From assembly GCA_964610205.1 (NCBI GenBank), contig CAZSVI010000054.1, positions 1 through 23,684 of the forward strand: 23,684 nucleotides of DNA. The letters run 5' to 3'. Each line of letters opens with the position of its first letter. The first letter of the stretch is position 1. The DNA is from CAZSVI01 sp964610205. Lineage in GTDB: Bacteria > Bacillota > Clostridia > DSM-8532. Of this stretch, positions 15,406 through 21,530 are shown piece after piece. The notes under the pieces were generated by a model. That model made no database searches. It had not been told where the DNA came from and saw nothing but the letters and a program-made list of their open reading frames with translations. Both the position numbers and the translations under genes were made by a program.

Positions 15406-16607
15406 AAAGAATTCTTCTGGGCATTTTATGCATGTCTTCAATTTTTCTGACCGCCTGCTGGGACGCAGTAGAGTTAAGCGATATCGGGATTGTGGTAATG
15501 GTTGGTTTTGATATTGACGACGATGGCCTTGACAGGGTAACAATCCTTTCGATACAACCTTTCGGGCGGGGTGGCGAAGAGGAGGAAACCTCAAGAACGT
15601 GGATCGGCACAGCCTCAGGCAGATCAGCCTATGAAGCCATGCGCAACCTGAGAAGAATTTCAACGCGAACTCTTGACTTTTCTCATAACAATATTATCGT
15701 AATTGGAGAAGATAAGGCAAAACAGGGGATGTCTAATATTAATGATATTATTTCAAGGAGCAGAGAACTGAGGTATGATACAAGTATTTTCATAACCACA
15801 GGCCGTGCCGATGAATTTATGCAAATACCTGCCACTCTGGAACTGAGCCTGTTTCGTGAGGTGATTGGAATGATCGAAAACACCAGAGAGTGGTCAAAGG
15901 GATTCGCCCTTGAAGTAAAGGACTTTGCACTGAACTCAATGGCAGCGCATCAGTATGGTTTTGTTATTGGTAACATTGGCTTTTATAACGTTGACAGAGC
16001 AACCTTCTCCACTAGCCGCCAGGATTTAATGAAGATGTTCTGGAAAGACAGTCAAAAGTCCATCGCCTATATAAGCGGCAGTGCGGTTATATACAGGAAC
16101 AGGCTTGTCGGATGGCTCTCACCCGAAGAACTTCGCGGATACCTTATGATTTCAAATCAGATGGAGGAGGGTGTTACCTTTATTAACACTGATTCAGGAT
16201 ATGAAGCCACTATAAACATCACAGAAATAAGATCCGAAATCTCTTTTTCCGCTTTATCCGAAGAAAAAATTACAGCACAGGTTAAGGTTAAGGCTACCGG
16301 TGTACTGACCGAACTGACCGGCGTTGCATACGATTACGGGATATCTCTTATTGAAACCCTTGAAGAAGAGACGGCAAAATACCTTGCCTCCGAAATGGCC
16401 TTAACTATGGACAGAGCTCAGAATCAACTGAGAACAGACTTTATCGGATTCCACCGACTTTTTAATATAAAATATCCAAAAGAATGGAAAGAACTTGGAG
16501 ACAATTGGAGCGAAGTTTTCTGCCGGATTCCGGTTTCTTATGATGTGGAGTTTAAAATACAGCGTGAAGGGCTTCTGCGTACTAATATCGGTGGTGAAGG
16601 CAACTGA
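15402..16607 (+). CDS. Ger(x)C family germination lipoprotein (germinant receptor C subunit)
   Basis: The 401-residue product has a lipoprotein signal peptide, MKRILLGILCMSSIFLTAC. The lipobox LTAC is at 16-19, so Cys19 should be lipidated. CWDAVELSDIGIVVMVGFD right after it is the typical Ger(x)C start. Further family features are the REL segment, SGSAVIYRNRLVGWLSPEE and the C-terminal domain with ITAQVKVKATGVLTEL. The C subunit is anchored at the outer face of the spore inner membrane as part of the GerA-type receptor. The GTG start has GGAAAGGAG upstream and overlaps the stop of the A gene by four bases. A small membrane protein gene follows directly. Confidence 0.94.
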   Translation: MKRILLGILCMSSIFLTACWDAVELSDIGIVVMVGFDIDDDGLDRVTILSIQPFGRGGEEEETSRTWIGTASGRSAYEAMRNLRRISTRTLDFSHNNIIVIGEDKAKQGMSNINDIISRSRELRYDTSIFITTGRADEFMQIPATLELSLFREVIGMIENTREWSKGFALEVKDFALNSMAAHQYGFVIGNIGFYNVDRATFSTSRQDLMKMFWKDSQKSIAYISGSAVIYRNRLVGWLSPEELRGYLMISNQMEEGVTFINTDSGYEATINITEIRSEISFSALSEEKITAQVKVKATGVLTELTGVAYDYGISLIETLEEETAKYLASEMALTMDRAQNQLRTDFIGFHRLFNIKYPKEWKELGDNWSEVFCRIPVSYDVEFKIQREGLLRTNIGGEGN

Positions 16608-16608
16608 T

Positions 16609-16833
16609 ATGTTTGTGATAATGATTATTATATACTCTTTTTTTCAAATACGGTATTATATAAAAAAAAGCTATGGAAAAGAATTTGCGATATTCGTCGT
16701 ACTGCTTGCGATCTCAGTATTTTACCTTTTCGATTATTATGCGGATCTAAAAACCGTAAAACCTTCCGAATTGCTTGCATTTATATATAAACCAATTGCC
16801 GAGTTTCTTTTTTCACGGAAACTGGATCTTTAG
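16609..16833 (+). CDS. Small membrane protein at the end of the ger operon
   Basis: This 74-residue product is not assigned to a family. The N-terminus MFVIMIIIYSFFQIRYYIKK is a membrane helix followed by basic residues. A second helix runs through FAIFVVLLAISVFYLFDYYA, and a short amphipathic C-terminus follows. The ATG at 16609 lies one base after the gerC stop, with GAAGG 8 bases upstream. This makes it a co-transcribed third gene of the operon, in the place where some germination operons carry a small D subunit. A reading frame extension upstream would lie inside gerC and is unlikely. It ends two bases short of the convergent flavoprotein gene. Confidence 0.7.
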   Translation: MFVIMIIIYSFFQIRYYIKKSYGKEFAIFVVLLAISVFYLFDYYADLKTVKPSELLAFIYKPIAEFLFSRKLDL

Positions 16834-16851
16834 CGCTAAAGCCTGTTTTTT
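16828..16851 (+). terminator. Palindrome at convergent stop codons, possible terminator
   Basis: The 14-base perfect palindrome CTTTAGCGCTAAAG (16828-16841) contains the TAG stops of both converging genes. It could fold as a 5-bp stem with a GCGC loop and is followed by CCTGTTTTTT. A weak terminator for the ger operon is possible. Confidence 0.4.
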
Positions 16852-17921
16852 CTGTTTTTGATTATGGCCCCCGCCATACGTCCCAGTTTCTGTATATGCA
16901 GTAATTGATAATTGTAAACGGCATGCCGGATTCCGGGAAGCCCCAAAACAGTTGTCATAGCATGCAACGTCCGGTTGTCCATTTTGTCAAACAGCATCCG
17001 AAGGCAATGAAGATCTTTCGTTTGTCTGAGTATAGTTATAATGCCCTTTTCAAAGTTTTTTCCCTGGACAATGGATTCAGCGGCAATAATTCCTCCTGAT
17101 ATTCCATTCATAATACCAAATCCCATAAAATCGTCAGTCATCCCGCCGGCGTTTCCTATAAAAAAAAGGTTACCGAATTGATTCGTTTTTATTGTACCAC
17201 TATGAAATTCAAAATCCCATGTTTCCAGAATGTTGTTTGAGATATTCTCTGCGATTAACATGCGCTTCCAGTAATAATCCAGTTCATTCGGTGTAATATC
17301 ACTGACTGTCATGGTTATTGCAGCTCTATTTTGTGATGCTGGAACCAAATAAATATACGCTTTATCGGCATATTCCCTGTTTAACCATAATATAACTCTT
17401 TCTGTGTTATAATTTCCGTCCATAATACCGCTTCTTATTTGTTTGACGGAAGCTTCATGCCAGATTCCAAGAAAGTCAGGAATGTCGGTTTCACCTGTCG
17501 CAATAATCACATAATCAAAACGCTTCCTGATTTCGTCAAGATGTGTATCTATAATATACGCATCCAGGTAAATATCGGCATCTATCTGATCATATAACTG
17601 CCGTTCCAGGGAGGTTCTCTCAGCCCCCCGTTTAAAAATATAACCCAGCCTTCCCTTAATGTTAACTTCTTTTTTCCCTGCCCGCATATTAATTTCCCTG
17701 ATAGAGGATAGAGGTTTAATTGAAAGTCCATACTTTTTTTCAAGGAAACGCAACGGGTTTTTTGATATGTTGTTGAAGCAGTTCAAATGGATACCAAACA
17801 GATTAATGGATTCTCCGACTATAGACTTGCGTTCAAACATAGTCGGCCTGACTCCCAGTTGATTCAATCGATATGCGCAGGACAATCCGGATACTCCCAT
17901 CCCAATGATGGCTACATTCAA
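16836..17921 (-). CDS. FAD-dependent oxidoreductase, geranylgeranyl-reductase-like (paralogue A)
   Basis: The 361-residue product opens with MNVAIIGMGVSGLSCA, the GxGxxG FAD-binding fingerprint, followed by an acidic E30 for the ribose. FDYVIIATG is the second nucleotide-binding motif. FFIGNAGGMTDDFMGFGI is the C-terminal FAD motif of the geranylgeranyl-reductase/FixC/p-hydroxybenzoate-hydroxylase group. A basic, rather hydrophobic C-terminus may touch membranes. It is colinear with the plus-strand flavoprotein at 18519. I prefer the TTG at 17921: GGAGTGA stands 5 bases before it, and the paralogue begins at the same residue. A GTG at 17930 would add three residues. Substrate unknown; position within a ger locus suggests a spore role, which is inference. 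Confidence 0.8.
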   Translation of the reverse strand: MNVAIIGMGVSGLSCAYRLNQLGVRPTMFERKSIVGESINLFGIHLNCFNNISKNPLRFLEKKYGLSIKPLSSIREINMRAGKKEVNIKGRLGYIFKRGAERTSLERQLYDQIDADIYLDAYIIDTHLDEIRKRFDYVIIATGETDIPDFLGIWHEASVKQIRSGIMDGNYNTERVILWLNREYADKAYIYLVPASQNRAAITMTVSDITPNELDYYWKRMLIAENISNNILETWDFEFHSGTIKTNQFGNLFFIGNAGGMTDDFMGFGIMNGISGGIIAAESIVQGKNFEKGIITILRQTKDLHCLRMLFDKMDNRTLHAMTTVLGLPGIRHAVYNYQLLHIQKLGRMAGAIIKNRKNRL

Positions 17922-18029
17922 TCTATTCACTCCGTCTTCCGTTTATTCTATAAGCCTATTGTATAATATTCTCTCTTTTGATAGAAAATATAACGGGAGA
18001 CTGAAATAAGAGCGAATCGGGTGATACAA

Positions 18030-18236
18030 TTGTCAAACTTGCGGCAGGAGGATATGCTGTCTTTTTATTTTTACAGGAGCCTGGAATTGGAGGAGCTTCT
18101 TATAAAAAAATACGATATGGTAAAAAAACCGGCTAAAGGAAAAAACCTAGAACCCATCCTTCAGGACTTTAAGAAAAACTCCAGCGAGCATATAAAGGAT
18201 TTAAGAGAAAAAATGAGCCTTCTCGGGATACAATAG
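18030..18236 (+). CDS. Small helical protein 1 of the flavoprotein module
   Basis: Unrecognised. The product of about 68 residues is predicted to be almost wholly helical: LSFYFYRSLELEELLIKKYD, a Lys/Pro/Gly turn (KKPAKGKNL), then EPILQDFKKNSSEHIKDLREKM. The two helices carry Glu and His in positions that recall ferritin-like half-bundles, but no full metal site is visible. Several starts are possible. I favour TTG at 18030 with GGGTGAT before it; GTG at 18021 and ATG at 18054 (GGAGG only two bases away) are alternatives. It lies in the 340-base interval between two divergent homologous flavoprotein genes and is followed by another small helical gene 27 bases later. Confidence 0.6.
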   Translation: MSNLRQEDMLSFYFYRSLELEELLIKKYDMVKKPAKGKNLEPILQDFKKNSSEHIKDLREKMSLLGIQ

Positions 18237-18263
18237 ATGGGTTTTATGGAAGTAAATAAATGA

Positions 18264-18491
18264 ATGAATGAAATAGATATTTTAAAAGATATAAAGGAAT
18301 ACAGAATGATGCTTCAGAAATGGTATAACCATATTATTCTGAACGTGTTAAATCCTGAAGCAAAAGCTTTGTTTACAAGGCTTCGCGATGATGAGACACG
18401 GGCTGTTTTGAATATACAGCAAAAGCTCTTAAGAATGGAATCTCCCAATAGGATTATTCACAAAATATTTCCATCTAGAGCCCGCCCGTAA
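18264..18491 (+). CDS. Small helical protein 2 of the flavoprotein module, CotF-like in pattern
   Basis: The 75-residue product has a helix (EIDILKDIKEYRMMLQKWYN), a short NPEAK turn and a second helix (LFTRLRDDETRAVLNIQQKL), then a basic tail. The order DIL...Y...ML..YN, then NPE, then a helix with DDE resembles half of a CotF-type spore coat domain or another ferritin-like fold. This is a visual likeness only. The ATG at 18264 has GGAAGT about 11 bases upstream. The flavoprotein gene at 18519 begins 27 bases after its stop, so the two small genes and that flavoprotein probably form one operon. Confidence 0.65.
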   Translation: MNEIDILKDIKEYRMMLQKWYNHIILNVLNPEAKALFTRLRDDETRAVLNIQQKLLRMESPNRIIHKIFPSRARP

Positions 18492-18518
18492 GAGATAGTA
18501 AAGAATCGGAGGAAAAAC

Positions 18519-19613
18519 GTGAAGGTTGCAATCATCGGAGCGGGCCTGGCCGGTTTGGCATGCGCCCATGAGCTGGAATATATGGGTATTGTTCCTGATT
18601 TATATGAAAAGAACAGCTTTATCGGCGAAGCTTACAACCACAGCACAGCGATGATCAGAATTTTGGATCATCCGCCGGGCGGAAACTATTTTAAATATTT
18701 CAGTGAAAAGCTTCATCTTGATATAACCCCGCTATTTACTGTTAAACGGATAATGCATCATTCTCCCACGAAGCGCCTTATGGTTAAAGGCAACAATCTC
18801 GGTTTTTTCTTTTTACGTGCCAATACGGGCGATTCGGTAAAAAACCAGATTTGTTCCTCACTGAAGAAAACAAGAGTGTTCCTGAATACACTGGCTGATA
18901 TTCATACCCTGCAAAAGAAATATGATTATGTGGTTGTCGCTACCGGAAGTATGCTGTTTGCTCGGGAACTGGGTTTATCTCATGCATGGTTCAGCGGTTA
19001 TGTGCATGCCGCCGTGGTACATGGAAATTTCGATACCAACAGGGTGGACTTCTGGATAAACCACCATTACTGCAAAACCGGATATGCGTATCTTACCCCT
19101 TTTAGCGAAAGAAAAGCGTCCATTATTCTTGTGACAGCGGATACCAATGAGAAGGACTTGATTGAATACTGGAAAGCTTTTCTGTACTATGAAAATATTA
19201 ATTATCCCATTGTCGAAGAATTTACACAACTTCATATCAGCGGTTTCGTTTATCCAAAGGTTCTGGATAATCTCATTTTCGCAGGTCTCGCCGGAGGAAG
19301 CATTGATCCCTTTCTTGGGTTCGGCCAGTTCAATTCGCTTTGTATGGGGGTTTTCGCGGCAAGAACCATTGCCGAAGGCAAAAACTATCATAAGCAGTGT
19401 TCGGGAATTATTAAAAAAAATCTCCAGCTGTACCAACTCCGAAGAGGTTTTAATAATATGGAAAACATGGGATATGACAGGCTGATTGGCATGATGAGAA
19501 TGCCGGGCATAAGAACTTTTTTATATAAAACTCCGATTAACCTTCTTCCCGTCGGCTCCGGCATATTAAAAAAAATCCTGGATAAAAAAAATAACTGCCA
19601 CCCGCTGCGTTAA
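18519..19613 (+). CDS. FAD-dependent oxidoreductase, geranylgeranyl-reductase-like (paralogue B)
   Basis: The 364-residue product begins MKVAIIGAGLAGLACA (GxGxxG) with E30 at the end of beta-2. YDYVVVATG and a C-terminal LIFAGLAGGSIDPFLGFGQ motif follow. The last departs from the usual GDAAG by having no Asp after Gly. It is a clear relative of the minus-strand protein at 16836-17921 along its full length. Shared blocks include GNFDTNRVDFWIN (GNYNTERVILWLN in the other) and a C-terminal MPGIR. The GTG start has CGGAGG 6 bases upstream. It probably follows the two small helical genes in one transcript. The substrate may be a lipid or isoprenoid by family analogy; nothing in the sequence proves this. 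Confidence 0.85.
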   Translation: MKVAIIGAGLAGLACAHELEYMGIVPDLYEKNSFIGEAYNHSTAMIRILDHPPGGNYFKYFSEKLHLDITPLFTVKRIMHHSPTKRLMVKGNNLGFFFLRANTGDSVKNQICSSLKKTRVFLNTLADIHTLQKKYDYVVVATGSMLFARELGLSHAWFSGYVHAAVVHGNFDTNRVDFWINHHYCKTGYAYLTPFSERKASIILVTADTNEKDLIEYWKAFLYYENINYPIVEEFTQLHISGFVYPKVLDNLIFAGLAGGSIDPFLGFGQFNSLCMGVFAARTIAEGKNYHKQCSGIIKKNLQLYQLRRGFNNMENMGYDRLIGMMRMPGIRTFLYKTPINLLPVGSGILKKILDKKNNCHPLR

Positions 19614-19688
19614 CCTGACTATATCCCTGAATCGTATCTATTACAGATCAGGTATCGCTCTCTGCAAATATCCGTTATAGATATAAAC

Positions 19689-20099
19689 TCAAAAATATGA
19701 AACAATATAGGTAACCGGGGACCATGGTATAATTTCCCATCCTGTCAGTACAACAGTCCGGGTATAAAGGGAGACTATCTCAAAAAACTGCATAACAATA
19801 ATCCATCCGGCCGAATACCATATCACCTTTCTCCCACAGGGCAGAAAGAAGAGATACAGAATTATATACAGCGGATACAGCAGAAACGACGCCAGCAATA
19901 TATAAACAAGAGAATCCTCGGGGTAAATATAGTAATACAGATGAAAAACCTCTCCAAACAGGTTTTCATATGTTAAAGAATAGAGACTGTAGGTTATCCA
20001 CATAAACAGATGCCGTAAGCTGAACCGCTTTATTTTCAATACTAAAATAAAGGCTATCCAAAGTAATAGCATCATTCCGTAAAAAAAACCCTTCTCCAT
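19689..20099 (-). CDS. 136-residue polytopic membrane protein downstream of gerB
   Basis: The product is very hydrophobic, with four or five membrane helices. They include MMLLLWIAFILVL, LFMWITYSLYSLTY, VYILLASFLLYPLYIILYLF and VIWYSAGWIIVMQFFEIVSL. It is rich in Tyr, Trp and Phe. In general form it resembles small Firmicutes membrane proteins of the CBO0543 kind, but I cannot confirm that. The ATG at 20099 lies six bases beyond the gerB stop, with AAAGGAAA as its ribosome site inside the end of gerB, so the two are almost surely co-transcribed. A role with the germinant receptor or in the spore membrane is an inference from that linkage. Confidence 0.72.
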   Translation of the reverse strand: MEKGFFYGMMLLLWIAFILVLKIKRFSLRHLFMWITYSLYSLTYENLFGEVFHLYYYIYPEDSLVYILLASFLLYPLYIILYLFFLPCGRKVIWYSAGWIIVMQFFEIVSLYTRTVVLTGWEIIPWSPVTYIVSYF

Positions 20100-20105
20100 T
20101 TGGTT

Positions 20106-21191
20106 CTATTTCCTTTCTTTTTTTACCAGAGACAAAAGCATGATTATTCCCGGTACAACCAGCGACATGGTCAGACTATACAGCGGAAATATGTAATGAA
20201 GAAACTGAGCATTTTCGATAGCCCTTCCCTGGGTTGCACCGGACATAATTCCAAGAAACAAACCTACCGGCAGAATGAGTGTCTTATAATCCTTCACCCG
20301 GAACAACTGGGCCAGCGCAAAGGTGCTCGCATAATAAAATACCATAATTTTTACATATATTCCGGTTATCCATATAGCCATCACAAATAAATCAAGGTTC
20401 CGAACATATCTGCCTACTGAAGCAAATCGGGCAAACTCCAAGGCCGGCATCTGAAATGCCGCTGTAAGCGGGCCGAAAAGGGCGTAAATAAAAGAACCCA
20501 CCAGTATTCCCATACCTGTTACCAGAACACCTGAATATACAGCCCTGTTTATTTTTAACGGCTTATTGACCGAAGGAATAATCTGCAATATTACAATTAT
20601 TTCTCCCATCCACCCCATAATCACAAGTCCTCCCAACAGTGGCGGAACCATACCATCCTTCAGCACCGGGCGAAAGAAATTTAAGTCAATTTCACCAATA
20701 TTCGTAAGCGTGAGCACCACAATTAAACCTATTCCCACCGGAAGAAGGATTTCATTCAGGCGGGCGATGTCTTCTATATCCTTTCCCACAGCATACGCAG
20801 AGATTAGAATGGCCGGCGCTATAAACATCCATGGCGGTGTTAAAGGCATAAAGGCGGTGTTCATGACCAGTGCCACTTCAGTGGTGACCGACCATACAAT
20901 AAGCATAAAATAAAAAACAAAGGATAATCCGAATACAACCCCGAATATTTTTCCTGCCGCTTTTTTGCATATCTCAATAAGCGTCATTTCCTGAAAACGA
21001 CGATATATATTTAAATGCATCCATACAATAGGCAGTGTTATTGCCGTTGACAAAATGGGAGAGAGCCATGAATCCTGTTCGGCCTCTCCAGCTACAAAAG
21101 ACGGCAGAAATATATCCGCTGTGGATATAAGCAATGTAATTATTAAAAAAGTTAATTGCATCGGGGATATCTGCGTTTTTTCCTTTGGCAA
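20106..21191 (-). CDS. Spore germination permease, GerAB/GerKB family (germinant receptor B subunit)
   Basis: The 361-residue product has about ten membrane helices in the APC-superfamily arrangement of GerAB. The typical N-terminus KEKTQISPMQLTFLIITLLI is present, then FLPSFVAGEAEQDSWLSPIL, EICKKAAGKIFGVVFG and the helix FVMAIWITGIYVKIMVFYYA near the end. In the receptor complex the B subunit binds the nutrient germinant. I chose the TTG at 21191 because AGGGAGGG lies 6 bases upstream; an ATG at 21197 is too close to that site. A near-perfect sigma-G promoter precedes it, predicting forespore expression. The A and C subunit genes are 3.3 kb away in opposite orientation. Confidence 0.93.
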   Translation of the reverse strand: MPKEKTQISPMQLTFLIITLLISTADIFLPSFVAGEAEQDSWLSPILSTAITLPIVWMHLNIYRRFQEMTLIEICKKAAGKIFGVVFGLSFVFYFMLIVWSVTTEVALVMNTAFMPLTPPWMFIAPAILISAYAVGKDIEDIARLNEILLPVGIGLIVVLTLTNIGEIDLNFFRPVLKDGMVPPLLGGLVIMGWMGEIIVILQIIPSVNKPLKINRAVYSGVLVTGMGILVGSFIYALFGPLTAAFQMPALEFARFASVGRYVRNLDLFVMAIWITGIYVKIMVFYYASTFALAQLFRVKDYKTLILPVGLFLGIMSGATQGRAIENAQFLHYIFPLYSLTMSLVVPGIIMLLSLVKKERK

Positions 21192-21292
21192 TCCCATCCC
21201 TCCCTGCTGCTGTTTACAGCTTAACAAACTTTATTGTTTTACAACATTTAGCGGCTGTACGTCCCGGAATCCATATTTTCAGATCACTTGTT

Positions 21293-21322
21293 TATTATGG
21301 GAAATTCATGCAGGTTTATGCA
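21293..21322 (-). promoter_or_regulatory. Sigma-G type promoter of gerB
   Basis: On the minus strand TGCATA (21322-21317) and CATAATA (21299-21293) are separated by 17 bases. The Bacillus subtilis sigma-G consensus is TGMATA and CATAMTA with 17-18 bases, so every consensus position matches. The predicted start is near 21286, giving a leader of about 95 bases. Confidence 0.75.
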
Positions 21323-21473
21323 CCGATCTACGGATTTTTGATAATATTTTCTCTTTGGATGCACAATTCCCTTATGGTATAACAATAAAATCAGGCAGCG
21401 GATATTTTTTGTTATCATGTTTACATTAAGAAAATACGGTAACAATACTTCAATAAAATTTTACATACGAGTC

Positions 21474-21502
21474 TTTATTCCAACGCTGAATCATGGTATA
21501 AT
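21474..21502 (+). promoter_or_regulatory. Extended -10 sigma-A promoter of the P-type ATPase gene
   Basis: TATAAT (21497-21502) is preceded by TGG, making an extended -10. The -35 region 17 bases upstream (TTTATT) is weak, as is common with extended -10 promoters. It lies 28 bases before the ATG. Confidence 0.65.
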
Positions 21503-21530
21503 ATGTATTTGGAATGAAAGGAGAACCACT

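Larger units (their letters stand above)
21192..21530. other. Divergent promoter region between gerB and the P-type ATPase
   Basis: No gene is evident; short frames crossing it have no ribosome binding site. It holds the sigma-G promoter facing gerB (21293-21322) and the ATPase promoter (-10 at 21497-21502). Nothing else is recognisable. Confidence 0.5.

Noticed and set aside
15194..15663. Two minus-strand frames across the gerA-gerC junction
   Set aside because: Both are antisense to two clear germination genes with coupled translation; no start signals.
17930..18030. Sigma-E-like TATACAAT on the minus strand between the divergent flavoprotein genes
   Set aside because: The best -35 candidate (ATATTT) is about 20 bases away, too far for sigma-E, so no promoter was called.
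21055..21429. 124- and 65-codon plus-strand frames spanning the gerB start and its promoter
   Set aside because: They overlap the gerB coding region and the sigma-G promoter in antisense and lack ribosome binding sites.
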